Shown: positions 8,037 through 15,502 of the stretch, piece after piece
Layout of the letters: every line of letters begins with the position of its first letter
Numbering within the stretch: the stretch's first letter is position 1
Source: CAVTWH01 sp963850915
Lineage (GTDB): Bacteria > Actinomycetota > Actinomycetes > Mycobacteriales > Micromonosporaceae
NCBI GenBank assembly: GCA_963850915.1
Contig: CAWKND010000003.1
Span: 186,001 to 250,000, forward strand
DNA length: 64,000 bases
Reading direction: 5' to 3'
Notes under the pieces: generated by a model
What the model saw: the letters and a program-made list of their open reading frames with translations, nothing else
Database searches by the model: none
Told to the model about the DNA's origin: nothing
Translations under genes and position numbers: made by a program

Positions 8037-9002
8037 TCAGGCGGTGACGACCAGGCGGCCCAGGTTGCCGCGACTGTCGAGTATTTGGTGCACGGACGCG
8101 GTGTCGACCAGCGGGCACCGTGCGTGTACTGCTGTGCGCAGCGCTCCGGTACCCCAGAGTCTGGCTACTTCCTCCATGTCGGCTCGGGCCTCGTCGGGTC
8201 GGGCGGTGCGCCAGGCGAGCATGGAAACTCCGGTGACGTATTTGAGTGCGAAGAGGCTGCTCGCCGGCGCTGTGGGGAGTACACCGCTGACGGCGCCGTA
8301 GCTGACCATTCGGCCGAGCGGGGCGAGTAACTCCAAGCCTTGATCGAAGACGTCTCCGCCGACGGCGTCCAGGATGACGTCGACTCCACCGGGTGCGGCG
8401 GCGCCGACCCGATCGGGCCAGCCGGGGTCGCTGGAGTCGATGGCTGCGTCGGCGCCGCACGCTCGGACGAAGTCGCGCTTCGCCGGAGTTGACGCGGTAC
8501 CGATGACCGTCCCGGCACCGAGCGTTCGCGCCAGTTGTACCGCCAGATGGCCGATCCCGCCGGCGGCGGCGTGTACCAGGACGGTGTCGCCGGTGTTGAG
8601 TTGACCCGCTCGCAGGAGGCGTAGGGCCAGTGGCGCGGTCATCGACAGGACGGTTGCTTCGCCGGCATCGGCAGCCTCGGGTACCGGTGCGAGCCACTGT
8701 ACGTCGGCCGTCACGTAGTCGCTGAACGCATCCTCCGACAGCGCCGCCACCCGATCGCCGACCGCCACTTCCGATACTGTCGGACCGAGTGCGGTGACGC
8801 GCCCCACCACGTCACCGGTGAGCGTGCCGGGCAGTGGCCGGCGCCACGGGCCGGTACCCGCGCGGAAGACCGTGTCGATGACGTTGGCGCCCACCGCTTC
8901 CACTTCAATGAGTACCTGCCCGGCCTGCGGCACAGGGATGGGTACCTCGTCGATCTGTAGAACGTCTGGGCCGCCGTGGGTGTGGTACCTGACAGAGCGC
9001 AC
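8037..9002 (-). CDS. zinc-free MDR-family quinone oxidoreductase-like protein
   Basis: About 321 residues from GTG 9002, which has GGGAGG six bases upstream on the minus strand. The N-terminal GroES-like domain contains VLIEVEAVGANVIDTVFRAG. The NADPH-binding Rossmann domain has the signature VLVHAAAGGIGHLAVQLARTLGAG, of which AAAGGIGHLA is the dinucleotide loop. DVILDAVGGDVFD is the usual follow-on strand. The zinc-ligand Cys/His residues of alcohol dehydrogenases are absent, as in zeta-crystallin/quinone reductases. Those enzymes reduce quinones or enones with NADPH in the cytoplasm. It is divergent from the MarR gene at 9095, with a perfect 8-8 inverted repeat between them, so it is probably derepressed by quinone or electrophile stress. 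Confidence 0.88.
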   Translation of the reverse strand: MRSVRYHTHGGPDVLQIDEVPIPVPQAGQVLIEVEAVGANVIDTVFRAGTGPWRRPLPGTLTGDVVGRVTALGPTVSEVAVGDRVAALSEDAFSDYVTADVQWLAPVPEAADAGEATVLSMTAPLALRLLRAGQLNTGDTVLVHAAAGGIGHLAVQLARTLGAGTVIGTASTPAKRDFVRACGADAAIDSSDPGWPDRVGAAAPGGVDVILDAVGGDVFDQGLELLAPLGRMVSYGAVSGVLPTAPASSLFALKYVTGVSMLAWRTARPDEARADMEEVARLWGTGALRTAVHARCPLVDTASVHQILDSRGNLGRLVVTA

Positions 9003-9045
9003 GCGGAGCCTCCCGGAACATGGGATGTACAAATGATGGGTCTCG

Positions 9046-9069
9046 CCCACGATATGGGAGAATCGTGGG
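9046..9069. promoter_or_regulatory. probable MarR operator
   Basis: CCCACGAT (9046-9053) and ATCGTGGG (9062-9069) form a perfect inverted repeat with an eight-base spacer. It sits in the 92-base gap between the oxidoreductase and MarR genes, the expected place for autoregulated divergent control. Confidence 0.65.
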
Positions 9070-9094
9070 TGGTGTCAACGATCGGCGGTAGGGT

Positions 9095-9550
9095 GTGGCA
9101 GTGACCGCATCGCACCGTCTTAGCGACCGGGTTGTCTGGCTGGTCGGCCGGGCGTCACTGCACGCGCAACGGATCATCCAGAACCACTTCGCCGACAGCG
9201 ACCTACGCAAGCAGCACTACGGCATCCTGGCGAGCCTCACCGACCTCGGTCCCGCAGCGCAGGCGCACCTCGCCGAGCGGCTCGGTATCGACCGCAGCGA
9301 CATGGTTTCGCTCCTCGACGAACTCGAGGAACTGCGCTGCGTCGTGCGGCGGCCCGATCCAACCGACCGCCGCCGCAAAGTCGTCGAGATCACTGCTCGC
9401 GGCGCCGCCACCCTCAAAAAGCTGGATTTGCTTGTGTACGCGGCGGACGACGAGCTGCTCGCACCGCTCACCCAGGCCGAGCGCGCCACCTTGGCCCGGC
9501 TGCTCGTCCGCATCCTGCCCGCCGCAGACGGCTTCGGTACGAACGCATGA
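9095..9550 (+). CDS. MarR-family regulator
   Basis: About 151 residues. The winged helix-turn-helix spans residues ~45-110: YGILASLTDLGPAAQAHLAE, then the recognition helix region RSDMVSLLDELEELRCVVRR and the wing DPTDRRRKVVEIT, which is the DxRR MarR signature. GTG 9095 and GTG 9101 are both usable starts; the first follows GGTAGGG closely. It is probably a repressor of itself and of the divergent quinone oxidoreductase through the palindrome at 9046-9069. MarR proteins in this arrangement usually sense phenolics, quinones or oxidation; no redox Cys pair is obvious in the DNA-binding half. Confidence 0.88.
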   Translation: MAVTASHRLSDRVVWLVGRASLHAQRIIQNHFADSDLRKQHYGILASLTDLGPAAQAHLAERLGIDRSDMVSLLDELEELRCVVRRPDPTDRRRKVVEITARGAATLKKLDLLVYAADDELLAPLTQAERATLARLLVRILPAADGFGTNA

Positions 9551-10101
9551 GTGGGTCTGTAGCAATCGACAAATCGGTCGTGCGTCATGAGCGCGGCGAG
9601 GACGGGCTCCGGTGAGAGTGCCGGGAACCTGTCCTGGAAATCAAGGACACCAACCCACGCCGGCCGCAGTCCGATCCGGACCACACGTAGGCCTGGCTTG
9701 TCGATCGCCCGCAGATAGGCAGTGGCTGCCTCCTCGCCCATGACAAGGCGCTGTACCGCGGCGCATCGGGGAGCACGCCCTCGGCTTCGGCCAGCGTCGC
9801 TGCCGGGATGCGCGCGTCCGCCGCTGGGCACTACCTCGCGCCTCTTAAATCTGCGCGGACGGGGCACAGCGTCCAGATCGGACAGCCTCAGGGAGGGCAA
9901 CTCCAGATCCAACAGGCGACGCTGTGAATACACGGATACGGTGCGCGGTCGCTGAACCACCACGCACCCGCGGCGACGGCGGCGGCTCCGGTGGTGGCGG
10001 CGAGGACGGTCTTGCGCGAGGGACGGCTGATGAGCGGCATCGGTCTTCTCTTCTCGGTGACGCGCGACAGGGCGCGGACGGAACGGATACGCGGCGGCCG
10101 G
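9551..10101. other. gap with a possible minus-strand remnant
   Basis: No complete gene. On the minus strand between about 9740 and 9560 a balanced peptide is readable, including VMGEEAATAYLRAID, PAWVGVLDFQDRFPAL and MTHDRFVDCYRPTHAF. It runs on into the MarR gene, where it must be spurious. It may be the truncated end of an older gene. The rest is low-complexity Arg/Pro in every frame. Confidence 0.3.
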
Positions 10102-10596
10102 TCAGCCGCGCGGGAACGGGGTGCGCAGGACGCGCGCGGCGAGCACGGCGCAGACCAGCGCGATCGGGATCTCGGCGAAGACCGCCATGACGATCGCAGT
10201 GGCCAGGTCCGGGCCGGGCGCCGCCGAGGTGACGTCGAACCAGGCGTCCACGAGCAGCAGCACCGCGCTGCCGACCCCGGCCAGCACGCACAGGTTGTTC
10301 CGCCGCAGCAGGAACCGGCCGGTGGCGAACAGCGCCAGCGCCTCGCAGCTGTCCAGGCCGACCCAGGCGAGCGACCAGTGCGCGTCCCGCGCGCTGGCCG
10401 GCAGGGTGACCGAGAGGTAGAACACCCACGGGATCATCGCGAGCCCGGCCAGCACGAAGGCGGCGCCGAGCGCGCTCGGCCGGCGTCCGCCGGGGCGGTC
10501 GGCGTGGTCGGCCGAACGCCCGCGCCCCGGCCGGGGCTCGGGCTCGGACCCGATCCAGCCGAGGACGCGGTCGAGGCGGTCCGTGACGGCGAGCAT
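10102..10596 (-). CDS. four-span membrane protein of unknown function
   Basis: This 164-residue protein has about four hydrophobic segments: ALGAAFVLAGLAMIPWVFYL, WVGLDSCEALALFATGRFLL, LCVLAGVGSAVLLLVDAWFD and TAIVMAVFAEIPIALVCAVL. The charged motif LLVDAWFDV ends the third span. It is divergent from the sensor kinase at 10745 and may be its target or accessory. A truncated relative with the same DAWFD and MA(V/L)FAE(I/L)P motifs lies at 37965-38255, so the family has been duplicated or acquired twice. I cannot assign a biochemical role. Confidence 0.7.
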   Translation of the reverse strand: MLAVTDRLDRVLGWIGSEPEPRPGRGRSADHADRPGGRRPSALGAAFVLAGLAMIPWVFYLSVTLPASARDAHWSLAWVGLDSCEALALFATGRFLLRRNNLCVLAGVGSAVLLLVDAWFDVTSAAPGPDLATAIVMAVFAEIPIALVCAVLAARVLRTPFPRG

Positions 10597-10744
10597 GGCG
10601 GTCGTCCCCTCTCCGCCCGGCGTCGGCGTCTGGTGGTGCGCCGGGCACGATCACCACTCTGGCCGCCGCGGCCCGGCGAATCAGTAGCGTGGCTTTCCGT
10701 TCCGGGGGTGGTGCCAGGTACAGGCCGAAGCGGGCGCCAGCGCC

Positions 10745-12073
10745 ATGGAGCGCCGGTCACGCGGTCGAATACCGTTGGGGGCCGTGAACACCGTCCTGGC
10801 GCCCATCGGCCGCTTCCTGCTGGCGCCCTGGCGCGGGCGGGCGTGGCGCGACCTGTGGTTCGTGATCCTCTCCTCGGCGCTGAGCCTGCTGCCGCTGGGT
10901 CTGATCGGGCTGCCGTGGGCGATCTTCTGCTTCGTCCCCATCTACCTGCCGTCGATCCTCGCCTGCGCCTTCCTCCCACTGCTGGCGGCGGTGTTGCTGG
11001 GCCCGCAGCTCACGACGCTGCGCCGGTCCGCGTACCACAAGATCCGGGGCACCCAGATCCCCCACGCCCCGCACACGGCCCGGGACGCGGCGTCCGCGGA
11101 CGCGCCGTTCCTCCCGCGGATGCGCGCGCGGCTGCGCCACCCGCGGACCTGGCGGCAGGCCTGCTACCACCTGATCGCGGTACCGGCGGCCAACCTGGTC
11201 GGCGTGATCGCGGGCACCTTGTGGGTCTGCGGGCTCATCTGCCTCGGCTGGCTGAGCGCGGCGATCGCCTTCGGCCCGAACTGGAAAACGCTGTCCATGG
11301 CGACGTCCCTGGCGCTTTGGTGGGCGCTCGTGTGCCTGGTGGTGGTCTACCTCACGCCCCGGCTGGTCATGGCCTCGGTGCGCTGGGATCTGAAGTTCGC
11401 CACCGACCTGCTCGGCCCCGGCCGGGCGGAGCGGCTGGCCCGCCGGGTGGCCGACCTGACCGAGAGCCGGGCCGCGGTGGTGGACGCCGCCGACGCCGAG
11501 CGCCGCCGGATCGAGCGCGACCTGCACGACGGCGCCCAGCAGCGGCTGGTGTCCCTGGCGATGAACCTGGGCCTGGCCCGCGCGACGCTCAAGGACCTGC
11601 CCGAGGACGCCCGGACCGCACTGGCCGAGGCGCACGAGGAGGCCAAGGAGGCCCTGGGCGAGCTGCGCAACCTCGTCCGCGGCCTGCACCCGGTGGTCCT
11701 CGAGGACCGCGGCTTGGACGCGGCGCTCTCCGGCATCGCGGCCCGCTCCCCGGTGCCGGTGCGATTGGCGGTGGATGTGCCCCGGCGGGTCTCGCCGACG
11801 GTCGAGGCGGTGGCGTACTTCATGGTCTCGGAGGCCCTGGCCAATGTGGCCAAGCACGCCCAGGCGTCCGCGGCCCGGGTGGACGTGTGGCTGGACGGCG
11901 CCCTGCTGTGGCTGTCCGTCGCGGACGACGGGATCGGCGGCGCCGACGCCGCCCGCGGCTCCGGGCTGACCGGCCTGGCACAGCGCGCGGCCTCGGTGGA
12001 CGGCTGGTTCGAGATAGTCAGCCCGGTCGGCGGGCCGACCACGATAATGGTGGAGCTTCCGTGCGAACTGTGA
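10745..12073 (+). CDS. NarL/DesK-type sensor histidine kinase
   Basis: About 442 residues. The N-terminal half has four membrane spans in two pairs (residues ~35-95 and ~140-210), the layout of actinomycete PspC-free kinases with little extracytoplasmic domain. The dimerisation domain carries the HisKA_3 motif RRRIERDLHDGAQQRLV with the phosphoacceptor His near residue 261. The N-box is SEALANVAKHAQAS and the G-box region DDGIGGADAARGSGLTGLAQ. ATG 10745 and GTG 10784 (preceded by GGGGG) are both possible starts. The stop overlaps the response-regulator start by 13 bases, so the two are translationally coupled. The signal is unknown; membrane-embedded sensors of this type often follow envelope stress. 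Confidence 0.9.
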   Translation: MERRSRGRIPLGAVNTVLAPIGRFLLAPWRGRAWRDLWFVILSSALSLLPLGLIGLPWAIFCFVPIYLPSILACAFLPLLAAVLLGPQLTTLRRSAYHKIRGTQIPHAPHTARDAASADAPFLPRMRARLRHPRTWRQACYHLIAVPAANLVGVIAGTLWVCGLICLGWLSAAIAFGPNWKTLSMATSLALWWALVCLVVVYLTPRLVMASVRWDLKFATDLLGPGRAERLARRVADLTESRAAVVDAADAERRRIERDLHDGAQQRLVSLAMNLGLARATLKDLPEDARTALAEAHEEAKEALGELRNLVRGLHPVVLEDRGLDAALSGIAARSPVPVRLAVDVPRRVSPTVEAVAYFMVSEALANVAKHAQASAARVDVWLDGALLWLSVADDGIGGADAARGSGLTGLAQRAASVDGWFEIVSPVGGPTTIMVELPCEL

Positions 12074-12717
12074 TCGCCGAGGACTCGGTGCTGCTGCGCG
12101 CCGGGCTGACCAAGCTGCTGGAGACAACCGGCTTCGAGGTGGCCGCCGCCGTCGACGACGCCGCCGGGCTGCTGGCCGCGGTAGAGCGGCACCGCCCGGA
12201 ACTGGTGATCGCGGACGTGCGGATGCCGCCGACCTTCACAGACGAGGGGATCCGCGCCGCCCTAGTGGTGCGCCGGCAGTGGCCCGAGGTGGCGATCATG
12301 ATGCTGTCCCAGTACGTCGAGGAGCGCTACGCCGCCGACCTGCTCTCCACGAGCACCACCGGCGTCGGGTACCTGCTCAAGGACCGGGTCGCGGACGTGG
12401 ACGTCTTCTTGGAGTCGCTGCGCCGGGTGGCCGCGGGCGGCACCGCGCTGGACCCCGAGGTGGTGTCGCAGCTGCTGGTGCGGCGGCAGAACACCCCGCT
12501 GAACCGGCTCACCGGGCGGGAGCGGGAGGTGCTCGGGCTGATGGCCGAGGGGCGCTCCAACGCCGGGATCGCGGAGAAGCTCGTGGTCAGCGAGAGCGCC
12601 GTGGCCAAGCACATCAACAGCATCTTCACCAAGCTCGACCTGCCCGCCTCGGAAGGCGATCACCGGCGGGTCCTGGCCGTGCTGCGATTCCTGGAGCGCG
12701 CGTCGCCGACCGTGTGA
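12061..12717 (+). CDS. NarL/LuxR-type response regulator
   Basis: About 218 residues from GTG 12061, inside the end of the kinase gene. The receiver domain begins VRTVIAEDSVLLRAGL. Phosphoacceptor Asp52 lies in LVIADVRMPP, with the conserved Ser/Thr and Lys in MLSQYVEER and GYLLKDRV. The C-terminal LuxR helix-turn-helix reads LTGREREVLGLMAEGRSN, then VSESAVAKHINSIFTKL. It is the cognate partner of the upstream kinase. Targets cannot be read from the sequence; the divergent membrane gene at 10102-10596 is the nearest candidate. Its stop codon is followed within two bases by a tRNA-Arg 3' fragment, so this operon sits exactly at a recombination boundary. Confidence 0.92.
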   Translation: MRTVIAEDSVLLRAGLTKLLETTGFEVAAAVDDAAGLLAAVERHRPELVIADVRMPPTFTDEGIRAALVVRRQWPEVAIMMLSQYVEERYAADLLSTSTTGVGYLLKDRVADVDVFLESLRRVAAGGTALDPEVVSQLLVRRQNTPLNRLTGREREVLGLMAEGRSNAGIAEKLVVSESAVAKHINSIFTKLDLPASEGDHRRVLAVLRFLERASPTV

Positions 12718-12718
12718 G

Positions 12719-12762
12719 CTACCGATGAGAAGGTTGGGGATCCGAGTCCCTTCGCGTGCACC
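12719..12762 (+). repeat. tRNA-Arg(ACG) 3'-half remnant, old attachment site
   Basis: CTACCGATGAGAAGGTTGGG and the bases that follow it correspond to the anticodon loop, variable loop, T arm and acceptor end of the intact tRNA-Arg(ACG) at 40320-40392. There are roughly six differences over 44 positions. No 5' half exists upstream; the response-regulator gene is there instead. It lies on the plus strand, opposite to the other three copies. It is best explained as an att site left by integration or inversion. Confidence 0.65.
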
Positions 12763-13089
12763 GCGATGACCGTAGATATTGCTGATCATCTTTGTTGGTG
12801 GCGGGGTTGGGTGTCGCGCGAGTGTCGTGACTGGTGGTAACCACGGCGGCGCGATCACCCGGCAGCTCCGTTGACCTGCGCCGTTGACGCCGGCTGCGGG
12901 CCGGGTCGCCTGTGGGGAATGTGATGTTTTCCGGGTGCCGGGGCGCCGGTTCTTTCTCGCCTCGCGCGGATTCTGTTGCGGGTGCAGGGGAACATCGCGG
13001 TCGCCCAACTGCGTACCCTGGCCGCCGGTGACCCGCCGCGACCGCCGACCTGAACCTGGTCCTGGACCGGGCCGCCCGGTGGATCAGTG

Positions 13090-13345
13090 ACGCGTCGGCG
13101 TAGCGGGCGGCGTTGGTGAGGCCCTCGCTGACCACGAAGTACGGTACCGGCGACTGCCAGGCGACCAAGCCGACAACCATGACCAGTCCCGATATCGTCA
13201 CGGCGAACACGAACCACCGCAGCTGCCGGACCTCGTCACCACGGGCCTTGGCCAGCCGCCTCACCGTGCTCGCCACCCACACCACCTGGATCAGCAGGTA
13301 ACCGACGGGCCGGGCGATGCCGTAGAAGGCCTCGGCGGCGCCGGC
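13090..13345 (-). pseudogene. sensor histidine kinase remnant with internal deletion
   Basis: The minus strand encodes membrane-domain sequence of a NarL-type kinase (ARPVGYLLIQVVWVASTVRR, then VRQLRWFVFAVTISGLVMVV). It passes directly into an N-box-like VPYFVVSEGLTNAARYADAS. The phosphoacceptor helix pair that should lie between them is missing. The G-box region beyond about 13090 is not recognisable. It is a deleted, non-functional kinase next to an intact two-component pair but not closely similar to it. Confidence 0.6.
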
Positions 13346-13632
13346 TGCGGGCAGGTGCAGCGGATGGGGGCAACCAGTTCGGTGCGGGTGTACTCGACAG
13401 GCCACAGCGCTGACACCGGGGCCAGTACGGGACCGATGCCGGCGAGCCCTACCGCGATCGCTGTTCACCGCCGCGAGGGTGGTCGCCCGCCGGTGCCCAC
13501 CCCGGGCGGCTTGCCGACGTCGGCCCGCTGTGTCTGTTGTGCGGTGAGTCCAGCTCCGCAGCGGTCGTCCGCATCGTCCTTGGTCGCGGCCTCTTGACAG
13601 GCGGCCGAGCCGGTTCTAAGTTCACCATCAAC

Positions 13633-13646
13633 TGCTTGTACAAGCA
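13633..13646. promoter_or_regulatory. perfect palindrome upstream of the SRPBCC/ArsR operon
   Basis: TGCTTGTACAAGCA is a 14-base perfect palindrome 29 bases before the start at 13676. A further half-like CCTTGTA follows at 13650. Its position and symmetry suit autoregulation by the ArsR-type protein encoded second in the operon. Confidence 0.55.
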
Positions 13647-13675
13647 TATCCTTGTAGTCTGGATAGGAGATCGGG

Positions 13676-14137
13676 ATGACCAGCACCACCAGCGCACGGA
13701 CCGGGGACTTCACCGCGGTCGTGACCCTGCCCGCCAGCCCGGCCGCCGTGTCGGCGTTGTTCAGCTCCGCTGCCGGCGTCAGCCGCTGGTGGGGCCCGAC
13801 CGAGGGCGACGCCACTGTCGGCGGCACCCTCGTGACCAGCTTCGGCGGATACGGCGTCAACGCGATGCGGGTATTGGAAGCCGCACCCGCCCGCGTGGTC
13901 TGGGAGTCCATCGCACCCGACGGATCCCCACCCACCGCACACACGCAGGAGTGGCTGGGCACGACGATGCACTTCGAAATCGTCCCGACGGGCAACGGCA
14001 CACAGCTGCACTTCCGGCACGCCGGCCTGACCCCGCAGCTTGCCTGCTGGGACGAGTGCGTCGCTGCCTGGACACAGTTCCTGGCCAGCATCCAGACCTT
14101 CGCCGAGACCGGCACCGGCACCCCGTTCCAGGTCTGA
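13676..14137 (+). CDS. SRPBCC (AHSA1-like) domain protein
   Basis: 153 residues, with AGGAGA eight bases before ATG 13676. The START/Bet v1-like fold is seen in FTAVVTLPASPAAVSALFSS, the SRWWGP tryptophan motif, ATVGGTLVTSFGG and the C-terminal helix CWDECVAAWTQFLASIQTF. Such proteins make a hydrophobic pocket, and the AHSA1-type subgroup is habitually encoded beside ArsR regulators. It is first gene of a three-gene operon (SRPBCC, ArsR, SRPBCC) with gaps of 12 and -4 bases. No substrate can be given. Confidence 0.82.
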   Translation: MTSTTSARTGDFTAVVTLPASPAAVSALFSSAAGVSRWWGPTEGDATVGGTLVTSFGGYGVNAMRVLEAAPARVVWESIAPDGSPPTAHTQEWLGTTMHFEIVPTGNGTQLHFRHAGLTPQLACWDECVAAWTQFLASIQTFAETGTGTPFQV

Positions 14138-14149
14138 GACCCTAGCCCC

Positions 14150-14503
14150 ATGGCCCAGCGGAAGCAGTCGACGCCCGCGGCACCCGATGCGGTGCTGCGG
14201 GCGCTGGCCGACCCGCACCGGCGGCAGATCCTGCGCCTGGTCCAGCACACCGAGCTTGCCGCCGGCCAGATCGCGGCGGCATTCCCGCTGACCCAGCAAG
14301 CGGTCAGCCAACACATCGGCGTACTCAGGCAGGCCGGCCTGCTCACCGAGCGCCGCGAGGGGACCCGCCGTCTCTACGCTCTGCATCACGAGGCGCTCCA
14401 GCCGCTGCGTCAGCTATTGGGCGAGTTCTGGCCCGACGCCCTCAACCGCCTGAAGAAGGCCGTCGAGACCGCCCACCCCCGACCACCACAGAGGCAGCCG
14501 TGA
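14150..14503 (+). CDS. ArsR-family regulator
   Basis: 117 residues, a single winged helix-turn-helix: LRALADPHRRQILRLVQHTE, then FPLTQQAVSQHIGVLRQAGL and LTERREGTRRLYAL. No Cys or His metal sites are present, so it is not a metal sensor. It belongs to the group encoded with SRPBCC proteins. The downstream SRPBCC start overlaps its stop by four bases (GTGA). It probably represses its own operon through the palindrome at 13633-13646. Confidence 0.88.
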   Translation: MAQRKQSTPAAPDAVLRALADPHRRQILRLVQHTELAAGQIAAAFPLTQQAVSQHIGVLRQAGLLTERREGTRRLYALHHEALQPLRQLLGEFWPDALNRLKKAVETAHPRPPQRQP

Positions 14504-14922
14504 CCGCCGAGATCCACAACGACGTCATCGTCGCGACCACACACATCAAGGCACCACCCGAAGTCGTGTTCCCGTACTTCACCGACCCCGTACTCATCAT
14601 CGACTGGATCGGCGAGCGGGCCGAACTCGACCCTCAGCCCGGCGGCCTGTTCTGCCTCGATTTCGGCGAAACCGTGGCCCGCGGTACCTACACCAGCGTC
14701 GAACCGCCCAACCGCGTCGTGTTCAGCTGGGGCATCCCCGGCAGCGACACCCTGCCGCCCGGCGGCTCCACCGTCGAGGTTGTGCTAACCCCCGACGGGC
14801 AGGACACGATCGTCGTACTCACCCACCGCGGCCTGCCAACCACCCACATCAGCGACCACCGCGCCGGCTGGGAACACCAGCTCGGACGCCTACCCACCGC
14901 GATCGGCCGATCCGCCAGTTGA
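14500..14922 (+). CDS. second SRPBCC (AHSA1-like) domain protein
   Basis: 140 residues from GTG 14500, overlapping the ArsR stop. Family features are VIVATTHIKAPPEVVFPYFT, LIIDWIGERAELDPQPGGLF, ARGTYTSVEPPNRVVFSWG and the closing HRAGWEHQLGRL. It is not a close copy of the first operon gene, although both share the fold. The ArsR-flanked pair suggests a small-molecule response module whose ligand may be held by these proteins. Confidence 0.85.
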   Translation: MTAEIHNDVIVATTHIKAPPEVVFPYFTDPVLIIDWIGERAELDPQPGGLFCLDFGETVARGTYTSVEPPNRVVFSWGIPGSDTLPPGGSTVEVVLTPDGQDTIVVLTHRGLPTTHISDHRAGWEHQLGRLPTAIGRSAS

Positions 14923-14932
14923 CAATGTGCGG

Positions 14933-15155
14933 TCAATCGGTGGCGTTGACGTGGTACCTGTCGGCCAGGTCGCCGATGTGGTGGGCTCGACCGGTGAGCG
15001 ACATGACCTGCGGGTCGCTGGCGAGCGCGGCGATCACCCTACCGACCCCCTGCGGTGATTGTGAGGCTGCGAGATCGAAGTGTTCGGCGAACTGCATGAC
15101 GCCTTCGGACCGCACCAGCCCGGGGTACACCGCCACCGAGGTCGACAATGCGTGC
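14933..15155 (-). pseudogene. C-terminal remnant of a short-chain dehydrogenase
   Basis: About 70 residues match the end of an SDR: STSVAVYPGLVRSEGVMQFA, then FDLAASQSPQGVGRVIAALA and SLTGRAHHIGDLADRYHV. The Rossmann N-terminus and Tyr-x-x-x-Lys are absent, and the sequence upstream (plus coordinates above 15160) is unrelated. It is a gene fragment left by a rearrangement. Confidence 0.65.
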
Positions 15156-15189
15156 AGAGTCCGCACGCCTCGCTCAGGCCGACCGCCCG

Positions 15190-15310
15190 ATGTTTGAGTC
15201 GCGCGAAGGTGTCGGCGGCGGGGGACAGACTGGTCCGCAGGCGCGCAATGACCTCGCCATGGTGCTCTACGCGGCCGGCCGGCCGCTACCGCGAAGCGGT
15301 GGGTGCCCCA
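15190..15310 (+). pseudogene. TPR-repeat fragment
   Basis: GPQARNDLAMVLYAAGR followed, after a one-base shift, by RYREAV is the core of a kinesin-light-chain-type tetratricopeptide repeat, common in actinomycete NB-ARC/TPR proteins. Only about one repeat is left. Confidence 0.4.
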
Positions 15311-15502
15311 CAACCCCACCATTCCCGCCGCAGCGGCGGATCCGCAGGCAGGCATGCTAACTCTGGCTATCTCCGACCCGCGACGGCGAGCACCGGCGCA
15401 CCGCCCCCGAGTCGCACGCATCTGCCGCGAGGTGCTCGCCGACGGCGGGAATGCTGGCGTCCCCGAACCCCGGCGGGTGGCCGGGAGAATTAGGCTGCAC
15501 GG

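Noticed and set aside
10757..12127. Long open frame opposite the sensor kinase
   Set aside because: Gln/Arg/Gly-rich peptide with no domain, no start signal, fully overlapping a well-supported kinase; a high-GC shadow.
9991..12717. One 908-codon frame running from 9991 into the response regulator
   Set aside because: Only its last 218 codons (from GTG 12061) encode a protein; the rest lies antisense or out of frame to the membrane protein and kinase genes.
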